From positions 4,774,001-4,838,000 of the forward strand of contig NZ_JALN02000001.1 in NCBI RefSeq assembly GCF_000559085.1: a stretch of DNA of 64,000 bases, read 5' to 3'. The notes under the pieces were generated by a model that saw only the letters and a list, made by a program, of their open reading frames with translations, was not told the origin of the DNA and ran no database searches. Positions 11,914 to 24,098 of this stretch are shown here, piece after piece (positions within the stretch are counted from its first letter, which is position 1; every line of letters starts with the position of its first letter). The position numbers and the translations under genes are program-made. This stretch comes from Mycolicibacterium aromaticivorans JS19b1 = JCM 16368. Its GTDB lineage: Bacteria; Actinomycetota; Actinomycetes; Mycobacteriales; Mycobacteriaceae.

Positions 11914-13455
11914 ATGACCAACGCCCTGCGGCCCCGCGCCACGCCGGCGCTGACCTTGCCGACGCTGGCCGCCCGGGTCGGCGCGGTTCCGGCTTCTGGC
12001 GGCACGATGCCCGACGTGCGAATCACCGGAATCACCCTGCGCGGCCAGGACACGGTGGCCGGTGATCTGTTCGCCGCGTTGCCCGGCTCCTCGGCCCACG
12101 GCGCGCAATTCGCCAGGGCCGCCGTCGATGGTGGGGCCGTTGCGGTGTTCACCGATGCCGACGGCGTCGCGGTCATCCACCGTCTGTTCGGCGAGTCGGC
12201 ACCCATCCCGGTCCTGCTGCATCCGCAGCCCCGCGCCGTGCTCGGTGAACTGGCCGCCGCGGTCTATGGGCACCCGTCGGACCGGGTTGTGGTCGTCGGC
12301 GTCACCGGAACCTCCGGCAAGACCACCACCACCCACCTGATCGAGGCGGGCTTGCGATCGGCCGACCGCGTTCCGGGGCTCATCGGCACCGTCGGTGTCC
12401 GGATCGCCGGGGAGGACGTGCCAAGCGCACTGACCACCCCGGAAGCCCCGGCGCTGCAGGCGCTGCTGGCCGTGATGGCCGAGAAGGGCGTCGACACCGC
12501 CGTGATGGAGGTCTCCAGCCACGCGCTCGAACTCGGTCGCACCGACGGCATCCGGTTCGCTGTCGGCGGTTTCACCAACCTGTCCCGCGACCACCTCGAC
12601 TTCCATCCCACGATGGCCGCCTACTTCGAAGCCAAGGCGCGGTTGTTCGACCCGGCCTCCCCGGCACACGCCGCGGTCTCGGTGATCTGCGTCGACGACG
12701 ACGCGGGCCGCGACATGGCGCGCCGGGCCGACGATTCGGTGACGGTGTCCGCCGACGGCCACCCGGCGGATTGGCGAGCCGAGGACATCACTGTCGTCGA
12801 CGGCGGTGCCCAGGAGTTCACCGCGGTGGACCCCGCCGGTGTGCATCACCGGCTGCGGATCCGCCTGCCCGGGCGCTACAACGTCGCCAACGCGCTCCTG
12901 GCACTGGCGATGCTCGATGCCATCGGGGTGTCACCGGAACAGGCCGCACCCGGGCTGCGCGCGGCGGCCGTGCCCGGCCGGCTGGAACCGATCGACCGGG
13001 GACAGGACTTCCTCGCGGTCGTCGACTACGCCCACAAACCCGGTGCGCTGCAGGCGGTGCTGGAGACTCTCAAGCCCGCGCAGGGCCGGCTGGCGGTGGT
13101 CTTCGGCGCCGGTGGCGACCGCGATCCCGGCAAGCGGGAACCCATGGGCCGCATCGCTTCCGAGCTTGCCGATCTGGTGATCGTCACCGACGACAACCCC
13201 CGCAACGAGGACCCCGCAACGATTCGGGCCGCGATCATGGCCGGCGCCGGAGGTGCCGACGGCGCTGAAGTCATCGAGATCGGGGACCGGCGCGCGGCGA
13301 TCCGGCATGCGGTGGGCTGGGCCCGTAGTGGCGACGTCGTGGTGATCGCGGGCAAAGGTCACGAGAAGGGCCAGACCGCGGCCGGTCAGACCCGGCCGTT
13401 CGACGACCGCGCCGAGCTCGCGGCCGCCCTCGACGCGCGGGGAGGGGACGCGTGA
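11914..13455 (+). CDS. murE: UDP-MurNAc-L-Ala-D-Glu:meso-diaminopimelate ligase
   Basis: A 513-residue Mur ligase that adds the third stem residue. The P-loop [13 protein letters not shown] (about 129-141) binds ATP; the central domain has TTPEAPALQ and SSHALELGR, and the C-terminal domain carries the DNPR motif ([10 protein letters not shown]) that selects meso-diaminopimelate over lysine, fitting a mycobacterial wall. The start is ATG at 11914, 37 bases after pbpB. The end overlaps murF by 4 bases. Confidence 0.97.
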   Translation: MTNALRPRATPALTLPTLAARVGAVPASGGTMPDVRITGITLRGQDTVAGDLFAALPGSSAHGAQFARAAVDGGAVAVFTDADGVAVIHRLFGESAPIPVLLHPQPRAVLGELAAAVYGHPSDRVVVVGVTGTSGKTTTTHLIEAGLRSADRVPGLIGTVGVRIAGEDVPSALTTPEAPALQALLAVMAEKGVDTAVMEVSSHALELGRTDGIRFAVGGFTNLSRDHLDFHPTMAAYFEAKARLFDPASPAHAAVSVICVDDDAGRDMARRADDSVTVSADGHPADWRAEDITVVDGGAQEFTAVDPAGVHHRLRIRLPGRYNVANALLALAMLDAIGVSPEQAAPGLRAAAVPGRLEPIDRGQDFLAVVDYAHKPGALQAVLETLKPAQGRLAVVFGAGGDRDPGKREPMGRIASELADLVIVTDDNPRNEDPATIRAAIMAGAGGADGAEVIEIGDRRAAIRHAVGWARSGDVVVIAGKGHEKGQTAAGQTRPFDDRAELAAALDARGGDA

Positions 13456-14933
13456 TCGCGCTGTCCGTCGCGAGGATCGCCGAGATCGTCGGCGGCGAAC
13501 TCGCCGACATCAGCGCGGACGCGGCCGCCAAGCGGATCGTCACAGGGACCATCGAATTCGATTCGCGCGCCGTGGGTCCGGGTGGTCTGTTCCTCGCACT
13601 GCCGGGCGCCCGCAGCGACGGACACGACTTCGCCGAGGCCGCCGACGCCGCGGGTGCGGCCGCGGTGCTCGCGGCCCGGCCGGTGGGAGTTCCTTCGATC
13701 GTGGTGCCGCCGGCGGTGGCGGCCGACGCGGGAGCCGGGGTGCTCGAACACGACGTCGACGGCTCCGGTGCCGCCGTGCTGGCCGCGCTGTCGAAGCTGG
13801 CCGCGGCGGTCGCGGCCGAACTCGTGGCGGGCGGTCTGACGATCGTCGGGGTCACCGGATCGTCGGGCAAGACGTCGACGAAAGATCTGATCGCCGCGGT
13901 ACTGCGCCCGCTGGGCGAGGTCGTTGCCCCGCCCGGCTCGTTCAACAACGAACTCGGTCTGCCCTGGACCGTGCTGCGGGCGACCGAGGACACCGACTAC
14001 CTGGTCCTGGAGATGTCGGCCCGCCACCTCGGGAACATCGCCGCCCTGGCTGCGATCGCGCCGCCGTCGATCGCGGTGGTGCTCAATGTGGGCACCGCGC
14101 ACCTCGGCGAGTTCGGCTCGCGTGAGGTGATCGCCGCCACGAAAGGCGAACTGGTGGAGGCAGTTCCGGCCTCCGGCGTGGCAATCCTGAACGCCGACGA
14201 TCCACTGGTGTCCGCGATGTCGGACCGTACCGCCGCCCGGGTGGTGCGGGTCGGGCAGTCCGAGGCGGCCGACATCCGCGCCGAGAACGTCCAGCTCGAC
14301 GAACTGGCCCAGCCGCGTTTCACTCTGCTGAGCCCGGCCGGCTCAGCCGAGGTGCGGCTGGCCGTGCACGGCGAGCATCAGGTCGGCAACGCCCTGTCGG
14401 CGGCGGCGGTGGCCCTGGAATGCGGCGCGACTCCGGAGCAGGTGGCCGCCGCACTGGCGACTGCAGGGCCGGCGTCGCGGCACCGGATGGAGGTGCACAC
14501 CCGCGCCGACGGCGTCACCATCATCAACGACGCCTACAACGCCAACCCCGACTCGATGAAGGCCGGACTGCGGGCGCTGGCCGTGATGGCCCGTTCGGGC
14601 GGGACACGCCGCAGTTGGGCGGTGCTCGGTGAGATGGCCGAGCTGGGGGATGAGTCGATAACCGAGCATGATCGTGTCGGCCGGCTGGCGGTGCGCTTAG
14701 ATATCAGTCGACTCGTCGTCGTCGGAACCGGGAGGCCCATGAGCGCCATGCACCACGGGGCGGTCATGGAGGGATCCTGGGGTTCGGAATCCACCATGGT
14801 CGCCGACACCGACGCTGCCCTGGCGGTGTTGCGTGCCGAACTGCAGCCCGGTGACGTCGTCCTGGTGAAGGCCTCCAATTCGGCGGGCCTCGGCTCGCTG
14901 GCCGAAGCCCTGCTCGACGAGGGCGCCTCATGA
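13452..14933 (+). CDS. murF: UDP-MurNAc-tripeptide:D-Ala-D-Ala ligase
   Basis: A 493-residue Mur ligase that completes the UDP-MurNAc pentapeptide. Recognisable segments: an N-terminal substrate-binding domain with [17 protein letters not shown], the P-loop [26 protein letters not shown], and [16 protein letters not shown] in the C-terminal region. The GTG start overlaps murE by 4 bases and the stop overlaps mraY by 4, so the three are translationally coupled. Confidence 0.97.
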   Translation: MIALSVARIAEIVGGELADISADAAAKRIVTGTIEFDSRAVGPGGLFLALPGARSDGHDFAEAADAAGAAAVLAARPVGVPSIVVPPAVAADAGAGVLEHDVDGSGAAVLAALSKLAAAVAAELVAGGLTIVGVTGSSGKTSTKDLIAAVLRPLGEVVAPPGSFNNELGLPWTVLRATEDTDYLVLEMSARHLGNIAALAAIAPPSIAVVLNVGTAHLGEFGSREVIAATKGELVEAVPASGVAILNADDPLVSAMSDRTAARVVRVGQSEAADIRAENVQLDELAQPRFTLLSPAGSAEVRLAVHGEHQVGNALSAAAVALECGATPEQVAAALATAGPASRHRMEVHTRADGVTIINDAYNANPDSMKAGLRALAVMARSGGTRRSWAVLGEMAELGDESITEHDRVGRLAVRLDISRLVVVGTGRPMSAMHHGAVMEGSWGSESTMVADTDAALAVLRAELQPGDVVLVKASNSAGLGSLAEALLDEGAS

Positions 14934-16009
14934 GACTGATCCTCGTCGCCGTCGCGATCGCGCTTGCGGTCTCGATCCTGCTGACGCCTGCGCTGATCAA
15001 GCTGTTCACCCGCCAGGGTTTCGGCCACGAGATCCGCGAGGACGGGCCGCCGAGCCACAAGACCAAGCGCGGCACACCGTCGATGGGCGGCGTGGCGATC
15101 ATCGTCGGGATCTGGGCCGGCTATTTCGGCACCCACCTGGTTGGTCTCGCGCTCAACGGCGACGGCCCGTCGGCCTCCGGTCTGCTGGTGCTTGGCCTGG
15201 CCACCTCGCTCGGCGCGGTCGGATTCGTCGACGACCTGATCAAGATCCGCCGCTCCCGCAACCTCGGCCTGAACAAGACCGCCAAGACGGTCGGGCAGAT
15301 CACCGCCGCCGTGCTGTTCGGCATCCTCGTGCTGCAGTTCCGGAACTCCGATGGGCTCACACCGGGCAGTCCCGAGCTGTCCTACGTGCGCGAGATCGCC
15401 ACGGTCACACTGAGCCCGCTGCTGTTCGTGCTGTTCGCGGTCGTGATCGTCAGCGCGTGGTCCAACGCCGTGAACTTCACCGACGGCCTCGACGGGCTGG
15501 CCGGCGGCAGCATGGCCATGGTCAGTGCCGCGTACGTGCTGATCACGTTCTGGCAGTACCGCAACGCGTGCGCGACCGCCCCCGGACTGGGCTGCTACAA
15601 CGTGCGTGACCCGCTCGACCTGGCGCTGCTCGCGGCAGCCACCGCCGGGGCGTGCATCGGTTTCCTGTGGTGGAACGCCGCACCGGCCAAGATCTTCATG
15701 GGCGACACCGGGTCGCTGGCGCTTGGCGGGATGATCGCCGGCCTGTCGGTGACCAGCCGCACCGAGGTACTCGCGGTGGTGCTGGGCGCGCTGTTCGTCG
15801 CCGAGGTGACCTCGGTGGTGGTGCAGATCCTGGCGTTCCGCACCACCGGGCGGCGGGTGTTCCGGATGGCGCCGTTCCACCATCACTTCGAGCTGGTCGG
15901 CTGGGCGGAGACGACGGTGATCATCCGGTTCTGGTTGCTCACCGCGATCGCCTGCGGCCTCGGCGTGGCGCTGTTCTACGGCGAGTGGCTGTCGGCCATC
16001 GGGGCCTGA
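14930..16009 (+). CDS. mraY: Phospho-MurNAc-pentapeptide transferase (MraY/MurX)
   Basis: A 359-residue integral membrane enzyme with ten expected helices that transfers phospho-MurNAc-pentapeptide to decaprenyl/undecaprenyl phosphate to form lipid I. Catalytic signatures are present: [52 protein letters not shown] and PFHHHFEL. The ATGA overlap with murF indicates coupling. It is the target step of nucleoside antibiotics in this genus. Confidence 0.97.
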   Translation: MRLILVAVAIALAVSILLTPALIKLFTRQGFGHEIREDGPPSHKTKRGTPSMGGVAIIVGIWAGYFGTHLVGLALNGDGPSASGLLVLGLATSLGAVGFVDDLIKIRRSRNLGLNKTAKTVGQITAAVLFGILVLQFRNSDGLTPGSPELSYVREIATVTLSPLLFVLFAVVIVSAWSNAVNFTDGLDGLAGGSMAMVSAAYVLITFWQYRNACATAPGLGCYNVRDPLDLALLAAATAGACIGFLWWNAAPAKIFMGDTGSLALGGMIAGLSVTSRTEVLAVVLGALFVAEVTSVVVQILAFRTTGRRVFRMAPFHHHFELVGWAETTVIIRFWLLTAIACGLGVALFYGEWLSAIGA

Positions 16010-16010
16010 C

Positions 16011-17471
16011 ATGCCCGGGCTGGAGCCGCTGACCCCAGGGGCGCAGGTGCTGGTGGCCGGCGCCCGGGTGACCGGGCGTGCGGTGGTGTCGGCACTGGCG
16101 TCGCTCGACGTGCACATCTGGGTCTGCGACGACAACGCCGAATCATTGCAAGCATTGGCCGACAACGGAATCCATGCGATCACCCCGGCCGAGGCGGTCG
16201 TGTCCATCAGTGACTTCGCCCTGGTGGTGACGAGTCCGGGTTTTCCGCCGACCGCGCCGGTGCTGGCCGCGGCCGCCGGGGCCGGACTGCCGATCTGGGG
16301 TGATGTCGAGCTGGCCTGGCGCCTCGATGCCGCAGGTCACTACGGTCCGCCGCGGCGCTGGCTGGTGGTCACCGGCACCAACGGCAAGACAACGACGACC
16401 TCGATGCTGCACGCCATGCTGGTCGCCGATGGCCGCCGCGCGGTGTTGTGCGGCAACATCGGCGACCCGGTTCTGGATGTGTTGGATCAGCCGGCGGACA
16501 TCCTGGCGGTGGAGCTGTCGAGCTTCCAGTTGTTCTGGGCTCCGTCGCTGCGCCCGGAAGCCGGGGCGGTGCTCAACGTCGCCGAGGACCACCTGGACTG
16601 GCACGGGTCGATGGACGCCTACGCCGCCGCGAAGGCCCGGGTGCTCGACGGCCGGGTCGCGGTCGTCGGTCTCGACGACCCGGTTGCCGGCGGTCTGCTG
16701 GCGGGCGCGGCCGCACCCGTGAAGGTCGGGTTCCGGCTGGGGGAGCCGGATGTCGGGGAACTCGGCGTCCGCGACGGCATGCTCGTCGACCGCGCGTTCG
16801 CCGGCGATCTCGAACTGGCCCCGGTCGAGTCGATCTCGGTGGCGGGTCCGGTCGGTGTCCTCGACGCCCTGGGCGCGGCGGCGCTGGCCCGCTCTGTCGG
16901 CGTCGCGCCCGCGTCGATTGCCGACGCGCTGACCGACTTCCGGGTCGGGCGACATCGTGCCGAGGAGGTCGGCGTCGTCGCCGGGGTGGCTTACGTCGAC
17001 GACTCCAAGGCCACCAACCCGCACGCTGCGCAGGCCTCGATCACCGCGTATCCGCGGGTGGTGTGGGTGGCGGGCGGCATGCTCAAGGGCGCGTCGGTCG
17101 ACGACCTGGTCGCCCGGGTGGCGGACCGGTTGGCGGGTGCGGTGCTGATCGGTCACGACCGCGCGGTGGTTGCCGACGCGTTATCGCGACACGCGCCCGA
17201 TGTCCCCGTCATCGAGGTGGTGACGCGGGAGGATGCTGTGGTGCATGAGACCAATGAGTCAGGTGTTACTCATGAGACTCGAGTGGTCGACGCCTCCGCT
17301 CCGGGCCTGGGCGCCCGGGTGATGACCGAGGTGGTCGCCGCCGCAGCGCGCCTGGCCCGCACCGGCGACACGGTGCTGCTGGCCCCCGCCGGCGCGTCGT
17401 TCGACCAGTTCACCGGCTACGCCGACCGGGGCGACGCGTTCGCCGCCGCCGTGCGCGCCACGGCGCGGTAA
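16011..17471 (+). CDS. murD: UDP-MurNAc-L-alanine:D-glutamate ligase
   Basis: A 486-residue cytosolic Mur ligase that adds the second stem residue. The Rossmann-like first domain precedes the P-loop [13 protein letters not shown] (about 117-129); [28 protein letters not shown] and [15 protein letters not shown] are typical MurD segments. Near the C terminus (about 408-424) an unusual [14 protein letters not shown] stretch interrupts the usual sequence and looks like a small insertion. It starts one base after the mraY stop. Confidence 0.96.
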   Translation: MPGLEPLTPGAQVLVAGARVTGRAVVSALASLDVHIWVCDDNAESLQALADNGIHAITPAEAVVSISDFALVVTSPGFPPTAPVLAAAAGAGLPIWGDVELAWRLDAAGHYGPPRRWLVVTGTNGKTTTTSMLHAMLVADGRRAVLCGNIGDPVLDVLDQPADILAVELSSFQLFWAPSLRPEAGAVLNVAEDHLDWHGSMDAYAAAKARVLDGRVAVVGLDDPVAGGLLAGAAAPVKVGFRLGEPDVGELGVRDGMLVDRAFAGDLELAPVESISVAGPVGVLDALGAAALARSVGVAPASIADALTDFRVGRHRAEEVGVVAGVAYVDDSKATNPHAAQASITAYPRVVWVAGGMLKGASVDDLVARVADRLAGAVLIGHDRAVVADALSRHAPDVPVIEVVTREDAVVHETNESGVTHETRVVDASAPGLGARVMTEVVAAAARLARTGDTVLLAPAGASFDQFTGYADRGDAFAAAVRATAR

Positions 17472-17476
17472 TCGTC

Positions 17477-19162
17477 GTGCCCACGATGTTCTCCCGGCTG
17501 CGCCGTCGCGGTTCGGCCGACACCGACACCACTGACACCACTGACACCACCGACTCCGCGGTCGAGGCCGACATCGACGCGGTGCAGACCGCCGACGGGG
17601 ACGCCGAGACCACCACCGCACCGGTAGCTGCCGCCGCGGCGCCGGCCAAGCACCGGTTCGAGGTGCACCGCAGGTTCGGCGCCTGGCTGGGCCGGCCGAT
17701 GACGTCGTTTCACCTGATCGTGTCCGTGGCCGCGTTGCTGGTCACCCTCGGCCTGACGATGGTGCTGTCGGCGTCGGGTGTGCACTCTTACGACGAGGAC
17801 GGCTCGCCCTGGGCGATCTTCGGCCGCCAGGTTCTGTGGACGGTGGTGGGTCTGCTCGGCTTCTGGATCGCGCTACGCGTACCGGTCAACTTCCTGCGCC
17901 GAACCGCGTTCTCGGCGTTCGCGATCACCGTCGTGATGCTGGTGCTGGTGCTGATTCCCGGCATCGGCCACGAGTCCAACGGTGCTCGCGGCTGGTTCGT
18001 CGTCGCGGGGCTGTCGATGCAGCCCTCAGAGCTGACCAAGATCGCGTTCGCCATCTGGGGCGCGCACCTGCTGGCTACTCGCCGCTTGGAGCATGCGTCC
18101 CTGCGTGAGCTGCTGATCCCGCTGATTCCCGCTGCGGTGATCGCGCTGGCCCTGATCGTCGCCCAGCCCGACCTCGGGCAGACCGTGTCGATGGGCATCA
18201 TCCTGCTGGCCCTGCTCTGGTATGCCGGTCTCCCGCTGAAAGTGTTCGTCAGCTCACTGGGGGCTGCGGTCGCCGCCGCGGCCGTGCTGGCGGTCTCCGA
18301 GGGCTACCGATCCGACCGGGTGCGGTCCTGGCTGGATCCCGGTGCCGACGCGCAAGGCTCGGGATACCAGGCTCGCCAGGCCAAGTTCGCGCTGGCCAAC
18401 GGCGGCGTGTTCGGCGACGGGCTGGGTCAGGGGACCGCCAAGTGGAACTATCTGCCCAACGCCCACAATGACTTCATCTTTGCGATCATCGGCGAGGAGC
18501 TCGGCTTCGTCGGCGCCTTCGGGCTGCTGGCCCTGTTCGGGCTGTTCGGCTACACCGGCATGCGGATCGCCCGGCGATCCGCCGACCCGTTCCTGCGGCT
18601 GCTGACTGCGTCGGCCACCATGTGGGTGGTCGGCCAGGTGTTCATCAATGTCGGCTATGTCATCGGTCTCCTGCCCGTCACCGGAATCCAACTGCCGCTC
18701 ATCTCTGCCGGCGGAACATCAACGGCGACAACGCTGTTCATGATCGGACTGATGGCCAACGCGGCCCGTCACGAACCGGAGGCGGTCGCCGCACTGCGTG
18801 CCGGCCGCGAAGACCGGATGAACCGCATCCTGCGGCTCCCGCTGCCCGAACCCTATGTGCCCTCCCGGGCGGAGGCGGTGCGCGACCGGCTGCGCGGCAG
18901 GCCGAACGCGGCGAAAGCCGCCAAGCCTGCGCGGCCGGCCCGCCCGGCCAGGCCGGAGAAGAAACCGGCCAAAAAACCGGCCCGCACAACCAAGTCCACC
19001 CGCGACCGTGCCGCTCTACCTGCCAAAACCAGGACGGCCCAGCGACCCACCCGACGCTCAGGGCATCATGGTGACGCTCCGCGTAACAGCGCGCAGCAGC
19101 CGAAAGAGGGAAGCAGTCGCGCACGGCGGTCCCGCACATTGGAAGGTCAGCGTTACGGGTGA
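17477..19162 (+). CDS. ftsW: Septal peptidoglycan polymerase FtsW (SEDS)
   Basis: A 561-residue SEDS-family glycosyltransferase that polymerises lipid II at the division site with PbpB. The core (about 75-435) has ten hydrophobic helices with [43 protein letters not shown] and PLISAGGTS. Two extensions stand out: an acidic N terminus with a DTT repeat (9-bp unit at 17526-17552) and a very basic Lys/Arg/Pro C-terminal tail of about 120 residues, a mycobacterial feature that can bind FtsZ in relatives. GTG at 17477 or ATG at 17486 could start it. It overlaps murG by 4 bases. Confidence 0.95.
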   Translation: MPTMFSRLRRRGSADTDTTDTTDTTDSAVEADIDAVQTADGDAETTTAPVAAAAAPAKHRFEVHRRFGAWLGRPMTSFHLIVSVAALLVTLGLTMVLSASGVHSYDEDGSPWAIFGRQVLWTVVGLLGFWIALRVPVNFLRRTAFSAFAITVVMLVLVLIPGIGHESNGARGWFVVAGLSMQPSELTKIAFAIWGAHLLATRRLEHASLRELLIPLIPAAVIALALIVAQPDLGQTVSMGIILLALLWYAGLPLKVFVSSLGAAVAAAAVLAVSEGYRSDRVRSWLDPGADAQGSGYQARQAKFALANGGVFGDGLGQGTAKWNYLPNAHNDFIFAIIGEELGFVGAFGLLALFGLFGYTGMRIARRSADPFLRLLTASATMWVVGQVFINVGYVIGLLPVTGIQLPLISAGGTSTATTLFMIGLMANAARHEPEAVAALRAGREDRMNRILRLPLPEPYVPSRAEAVRDRLRGRPNAAKAAKPARPARPARPEKKPAKKPARTTKSTRDRAALPAKTRTAQRPTRRSGHHGDAPRNSAQQPKEGSSRARRSRTLEGQRYG

Positions 19163-20268
19163 GTGACTCGGTGTCGGTTGTGCTTGCCGGTGGAGGCACC
19201 GCCGGGCATGTCGAACCGGCCATGGCGGTGGCTGACGCGCTCAGAGCGCTGGACGCGGACATCCGGATCACTGCTTTGGGCACCCCGCGCGGTTTGGAGA
19301 CCCGGCTGGTGCCCGAGCGTGGCTACGACCTGGAACTCATCACCCCGGTGCCGCTCCCGCGCACGTTCAACGGCGACCTGATGAGCCTGCCGCTGCGGGT
19401 CTGCCGGGCGGTGCGGGAAACCCGTACCGTGCTCGACGACGTCGCCGCCGACGTGGTCATCGGATTCGGTGGGTATGTCGCCGTTCCGGCCTACCTGGCG
19501 GCACGGCGCCGTCGCATTCCCGTCGTCGTGCACGAAGCCAACGCGCGCGCCGGCATTGCCAACAAACTCGGCGCACGCAGCGCCCGCAAAGTGCTGGCCG
19601 CCGTACCCGATTCGGGGCTGCGGCACGCCGAAGTGGTGGGCATGCCGGTGCGGGCGTCGATCACCTCGCTGGATCGGGTCGGGCTGCGTGCGCAGGCCCG
19701 CGAGTACTTCGGTTTCGCCGACGACGCCACCGTGCTGCTGGTGTTCGGCGGTTCGCAGGGCGCGGCGTCGATCAACCGCGCGGTGTCGGCGGCCGCGGCT
19801 GATCTGGCCGCCGCGGACATCGCGGTGCTGCATGCCCACGGCCCGAAGAACACCCTCGACCTGCGCAGCACCCAGCCGGGCGAGCCCCCCTACGTCGCGG
19901 TGCCCTACCTGGACCGGATGGACCTGGCCTACGCCGCCGCCGACTTGGCGATCTGCCGGTCGGGCGCCATGACGGTGGCCGAGGTGTCGGCGGTCGGGTT
20001 GCCCGCGGTCTACGTCCCGCTGCCCATCGGCAACGGCGAGCAGCGGCTCAACGCGCTGCCGGTGGTCAACCCCGGCGGAGGGCTGCTGGTCGAGGATGCC
20101 CAGCTCACCCCCGAGTTCATCGCCCGCGAGGTGGTCGGCCTGCTGACCGACGCGCCGCGACTGCAGGCGATGACAGCGGCCGCCGCGCGGGTCGGACACC
20201 GGGACGCCGCGCAGCGGGTCGCCGCGGTGGCCCTCGACGTCGCTCACGCGGGGAAGGGCCGCCGATGA
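19159..20268 (+). CDS. murG: Lipid II synthase MurG
   Basis: A 369-residue peripheral membrane GT-B enzyme that adds GlcNAc to lipid I to give lipid II. Signatures: the N-terminal [18 protein letters not shown] loop, [27 protein letters not shown], the nucleotide-binding [14 protein letters not shown] and the sugar-binding [28 protein letters not shown] start overlaps ftsW by 4 bases and the stop overlaps murC by 4. Confidence 0.97.
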   Translation: MSDSVSVVLAGGGTAGHVEPAMAVADALRALDADIRITALGTPRGLETRLVPERGYDLELITPVPLPRTFNGDLMSLPLRVCRAVRETRTVLDDVAADVVIGFGGYVAVPAYLAARRRRIPVVVHEANARAGIANKLGARSARKVLAAVPDSGLRHAEVVGMPVRASITSLDRVGLRAQAREYFGFADDATVLLVFGGSQGAASINRAVSAAAADLAAADIAVLHAHGPKNTLDLRSTQPGEPPYVAVPYLDRMDLAYAAADLAICRSGAMTVAEVSAVGLPAVYVPLPIGNGEQRLNALPVVNPGGGLLVEDAQLTPEFIAREVVGLLTDAPRLQAMTAAAARVGHRDAAQRVAAVALDVAHAGKGRR

Positions 20269-21749
20269 GCGCGCCGACGGCTCCCCGGGAGCTGCCGCCG
20301 GAACTGCAGCGCGTGCACATGGTGGGAATCGGCGGCGCGGGGATGTCGGGCATCGCCCGGATTCTGCTGGACCGCGGGGGATTGGTGTCGGGTTCCGACG
20401 CCAAGGATTCCCGCGGTGTGGTGGCGTTGCGGGCGCGTGGCGCGGTGATCAGCATCGGTCACGATGCGGCCAATCTCGATCTGCTGCCCGGCGGCCCGAC
20501 CGCGGTGATCACCACCCACGCGGCGATCCCGAAGACCAATCCCGAACTGGTGGAGGCACGCAAGCGGGCGATCCCGGTGATCCTGCGCCCGGTGGTGCTG
20601 GCCAAACTGATGGCCGGTTTCCGCACGCTGATGGTCACCGGCACGCACGGGAAGACCACGACGACCTCGATGCTGATCGTCGCGCTGCAGCATGCCGGGC
20701 TGGATCCGTCGTTCGCCGTCGGCGGCGATCTCGGCGAGGCGGGTACCAACGCGCACAACGGAAGTGGCGACTACTTCATCGCCGAGGCCGACGAAAGCGA
20801 CGGCTCGCTGCTCGAATACACCCCGGATGTGGCGGTCGTGACCAACATCGAGGCCGACCACCTCGACTTCTTCGGCAGCGCCGACGCCTACACCGCGGTA
20901 TTCGACGCGTTCGTCGAACGCCTGGCGCCCGGCGGCGCCCTGGTGGCGTGCGCGGACGATCCTGGTTCGGCCGCACTGGCCGAACGCAGTGCGGCCCTTG
21001 GGGTTCGGGTCTTGCGCTATGGGGAAGGCCCGGCCGACGGACTGGCCGGTGCGCTGATCGGCTGGGAGCAGCACGGCACCGGTGCGGTCGCCCACATCCA
21101 ATTGGCCGGCGAGACTCATCAACGGGTGCTGCGGCTGGCGGTGCCGGGCCGGCACATGGCACTCAATGCCCTGGCCGCGCTGTTGGCCGCGGTCGAGGCC
21201 GGTGCGCCGATCGGCGAGGTGCTCGACGGGTTGGCCGGGTTCGAGGGGGTGCGGCGGCGCTTCGAGCTGGTCGGCACGGCCGACGGGGTGCGGGTCTTCG
21301 ACGACTATGCCCATCACCCGACCGAGGTCAGGGCCGCGCTGACCGCGCTGCGGGCGGTCGCCCAGCAGGACCGGACCGGTCACCCAACGATCGTCGGCGC
21401 GCGCAGCATCGTGGTGTTCCAGCCGCATTTGTATTCGCGCACAAAGACTTTCGCACGTGATTTCGGCACCGCGCTCGACACCGCCGACGAAGCGTTCGTA
21501 CTCGACGTCTACGCCGCGCGTGAGCAGCCGATCGCCGGGATCAGCGGTGCGACGGTGGCGCAGCACGTCAGCGTGCCGGTGCACTATGTCGCCGACTTCT
21601 CGGCGGTGGCCGCGCAGGTCGCCGCGTCGGCCCGCCCGGGTGACGTCGTGGTCACCATGGGCGCCGGTGACGTCACGATGCTGGGGCAGGAGATCCTGAC
21701 GGCGTTGCAGGCCAAGGGAAATCGATCGTTGCCGGGGCAGAACCGGTGA
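20265..21749 (+). CDS. murC: UDP-N-acetylmuramate:L-alanine ligase
   Basis: A 494-residue Mur ligase that adds the first stem residue. It opens with the family signature [18 protein letters not shown] and SGSDAKDS, has the P-loop [14 protein letters not shown] (about 124-137), [20 protein letters not shown] and [17 protein letters not shown] start with a 4-base overlap with murG; ftsQ overlaps its end by 4. With murD, murE and murF it completes the cytosolic ligase set in one operon. Confidence 0.97.
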   Translation: MSAPTAPRELPPELQRVHMVGIGGAGMSGIARILLDRGGLVSGSDAKDSRGVVALRARGAVISIGHDAANLDLLPGGPTAVITTHAAIPKTNPELVEARKRAIPVILRPVVLAKLMAGFRTLMVTGTHGKTTTTSMLIVALQHAGLDPSFAVGGDLGEAGTNAHNGSGDYFIAEADESDGSLLEYTPDVAVVTNIEADHLDFFGSADAYTAVFDAFVERLAPGGALVACADDPGSAALAERSAALGVRVLRYGEGPADGLAGALIGWEQHGTGAVAHIQLAGETHQRVLRLAVPGRHMALNALAALLAAVEAGAPIGEVLDGLAGFEGVRRRFELVGTADGVRVFDDYAHHPTEVRAALTALRAVAQQDRTGHPTIVGARSIVVFQPHLYSRTKTFARDFGTALDTADEAFVLDVYAAREQPIAGISGATVAQHVSVPVHYVADFSAVAAQVAASARPGDVVVTMGAGDVTMLGQEILTALQAKGNRSLPGQNR

Positions 21750-22714
21750 ATGGGCCGGAGGCGGGGGAGGACGGGGTCGAGGCCCCGCCCATCCTGCCCA
21801 AACCGACAGACGCGCGCGAGAATCCGGGTGACGACGACGGCACCGCCGATCCCGACGACGGCGCGCCGGCGGCGCCCGAGGCCGAAGCGCCCGAAGTCGT
21901 CGAGGGGCCCCGCATGCGGGAGCGCCGCGAGCGTGCCGAGCGGCGCGCCGCGCAGCTCCGCGCCACCGCGATCGAAGAGGCGCGCCGGGAGGCCAAGCGC
22001 CGGGTTCGCGGTGAGGCCACGGAAGCGCCGAAACCTTTGGGCAAGAGGACTGTCCGCGGTCTGCGGTTGTTCATTTGGCTGATCGTTCTCGTGATCATCA
22101 GCGTCGGGCTGGGATTGATCCTCTATTTCACGCCGGTGATGTCGGCGCGCTCGCTGGTGATCACCGGGATCGGCGCGGTGACCCGCGAGGAGGTCGTGGA
22201 CGCGGCGAAGGTCCAGCTGGGCACCCCGCTGCTGCAGATCAACACCGACCAGGTGGCCGATCGGGTGGCCGGCATCCGGCGGGTGGCCAGCGCACGGGTA
22301 CAGCGTGAGTATCCGTCGACGTTGCGCATCACGATCGTCGAGCGAATCCCGATCGTGGTGAAGGACTATCCCGACGGTCCGCACCTGTTCGACAAGGACG
22401 GCGTGGATTTCGCGACGGCGCCGCCGCCGCCCGGCCTGCCGTACATCGACGTCGACAAGCCCGGTCCGAGCGATCCGCCGACGCGGGCCGCGCTCGAGGT
22501 GATGACCGCGCTGCGCCCGGAGGTGGTGGGTCAGGTCAGCCGGGTGGCCGCGCCGTCGGTGGCGTCGGTGACGCTGACCCTGACCGACGGGCGCACGGTG
22601 GTCTGGGGGACGACGGACCGCACCGAGGAGAAGGCGGAGAAGCTGGCCGCGCTGCTGACCCAGCCGGGCAAGGTGTACGACGTCTCGAGCCCGGATCTGC
22701 CGACGGTCAAGTAG
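21746..22714 (+). CDS. ftsQ: Cell division protein FtsQ (DivIB)
   Basis: A 322-residue bitopic protein of the FtsQ-FtsL-FtsB division complex. It has a long charged cytosolic N terminus (about 1-105, Asp/Glu-rich then Arg-rich), a single membrane helix ([21 protein letters not shown], about 109-129) and an outer POTRA domain ([22 protein letters not shown], about 131-200) followed by the FtsQ/DivIB domain. GTG start overlaps murC. The stop is followed by 187 bases before ftsZ. Confidence 0.93.
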   Translation: MNGPEAGEDGVEAPPILPKPTDARENPGDDDGTADPDDGAPAAPEAEAPEVVEGPRMRERRERAERRAAQLRATAIEEARREAKRRVRGEATEAPKPLGKRTVRGLRLFIWLIVLVIISVGLGLILYFTPVMSARSLVITGIGAVTREEVVDAAKVQLGTPLLQINTDQVADRVAGIRRVASARVQREYPSTLRITIVERIPIVVKDYPDGPHLFDKDGVDFATAPPPPGLPYIDVDKPGPSDPPTRAALEVMTALRPEVVGQVSRVAAPSVASVTLTLTDGRTVVWGTTDRTEEKAEKLAALLTQPGKVYDVSSPDLPTVK

Positions 22715-22810
22715 CCGGTCGGCGCAGGCCGGTGAGGAAATTCGCCCGCGACACCCCGGCGCGCCTCCCACATCCGGGCACCACCGGCCATACCGTTCTG
22801 GTTGCACGGC

Positions 22811-22845
22811 ACTACTTGACATAACTCTAAGCCTCTGGTTGAGGT
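22811..22845 (+). promoter_or_regulatory. Possible ftsZ promoter region
   Basis: The 187-bp ftsQ-ftsZ gap contains TTGACA at 22816-22821, a perfect sigma-A -35 hexamer, in a locally AT-richer patch followed by a GGTTGA direct repeat (22837-22848). No good -10 lies at 16-18 bp, so the exact start is uncertain. Separate transcription of ftsZ is known in mycobacteria, which makes the -35 plausible. Confidence 0.35.
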
Positions 22846-22901
22846 TGAGGGTTTGCCAGAAGGGCCGAAGACCCGATCCCCACCTGGGAGGAAGACAGAC
22901 G

Positions 22902-24068
22902 ATGACCCCCCCGCATAACTACCTCGCCGTCATCAAGGTCGTTGGCATCGGCGGCGGCGGCGTCAACGCCGTCAACCGCATGATCGAGCAGGGACTCAAG
23001 GGCGTGGAGTTCATCGCGATCAACACCGACGCCCAGGCGCTGTTGATGAGCGACGCCGACGTCAAGCTCGACGTCGGCCGCGACTCCACCCGTGGTCTCG
23101 GCGCCGGCGCCGATCCCGAAGTCGGCCGCAAGGCCGCCGAGGACGCCAAGGACGAGATCGAGGAGCTGCTGCGCGGCGCCGACATGGTCTTCGTCACCGC
23201 CGGCGAGGGTGGTGGCACCGGCACCGGTGGCGCACCCGTAGTGGCCAACATCGCCCGCAAGCTGGGCGCGCTGACCGTCGGTGTGGTGACCCGGCCGTTC
23301 TCCTTCGAGGGCAAGCGCCGCTCCAACCAGGCCGAGAACGGCATCCAGGCGCTGCGCGAGAGCTGCGACACCCTGATCGTCATCCCCAATGACCGACTGC
23401 TGCAGATGGGCGACGCCCAGGTCTCGCTGATGGATGCCTTCCGCAGCGCCGACGAGGTGCTCCTCAATGGCGTGCAGGGCATCACCGACCTGATCACCAC
23501 CCCGGGTCTGATCAACGTCGACTTCGCTGACGTCAAGGGCGTCATGAGCGGTGCGGGCACCGCCCTGATGGGTATCGGCTCGGCCCGCGGTGACGGTCGC
23601 GCGCTCAAGGCCGCCGAGATCGCGATCAACTCGCCACTGCTGGAAGCCTCGATGGAAGGTGCTCAGGGCGTGCTGCTGTCGGTGGCCGGCGGCAGCGACC
23701 TCGGCCTGTTCGAGATCAACGAGGCCGCCTCACTGGTGCAGGACGCCGCGCATCAGGATGCCAACATCATCTTCGGCACCGTGATCGACGACTCGCTCGG
23801 CGACGAGGTCAGGGTCACGGTCATCGCGGCCGGGTTCGACTCCGCCGGCCCGAGCCGCAAGCCGGTCGTCGGGGCGGCCGGTGCCGCCACCGGGGCGCAG
23901 CCCATCGCGCCCGGTGCGGCAGGCAAGCTCAGCTCGTCGCTGTTCGACCCGATCGACGCCGCGAGTGTGCCGGTGCACACCAACGGTGCGACGGTGAGCA
24001 TCGGTGGCGGCGACGACGGCGGAATCTCCGACGACGACGTCGATGTGCCGCCGTTCATGCGGCACTGA
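22902..24068 (+). CDS. ftsZ: Cell division GTPase FtsZ
   Basis: A 388-residue tubulin homologue that forms the cytokinetic ring. The GTP-binding domain has [23 protein letters not shown], and the tubulin signature GGGTGTG at 103-109; the T7-loop region [11 protein letters not shown] follows. The C-terminal peptide [12 protein letters not shown] is the conserved binding tail for SepF, FtsW and others. The frame opens at 22839, but ATG 22902 is chosen because GGGAGGAAG lies just upstream and the protein then begins [15 protein letters not shown], as in relatives. Confidence 0.98.
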   Translation: MTPPHNYLAVIKVVGIGGGGVNAVNRMIEQGLKGVEFIAINTDAQALLMSDADVKLDVGRDSTRGLGAGADPEVGRKAAEDAKDEIEELLRGADMVFVTAGEGGGTGTGGAPVVANIARKLGALTVGVVTRPFSFEGKRRSNQAENGIQALRESCDTLIVIPNDRLLQMGDAQVSLMDAFRSADEVLLNGVQGITDLITTPGLINVDFADVKGVMSGAGTALMGIGSARGDGRALKAAEIAINSPLLEASMEGAQGVLLSVAGGSDLGLFEINEAASLVQDAAHQDANIIFGTVIDDSLGDEVRVTVIAAGFDSAGPSRKPVVGAAGAATGAQPIAPGAAGKLSSSLFDPIDAASVPVHTNGATVSIGGGDDGGISDDDVDVPPFMRH

Positions 24069-24098
24069 CGCTTTCCGCGCTGCCGCAATACTGGGTTT

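Noticed and set aside
10125..12206. Long minus-strand open frame (693 codons) opposite pbpB
   Set aside because: It is antisense to a clearly coding gene in high-GC DNA, is full of His/Gly/Arg with no domain, and has no ribosome-binding site; a GC-driven shadow.
14534..16207. Long minus-strand open frame (557 codons) opposite murF/mraY
   Set aside because: Antisense to real genes, low-complexity composition, no recognisable protein.
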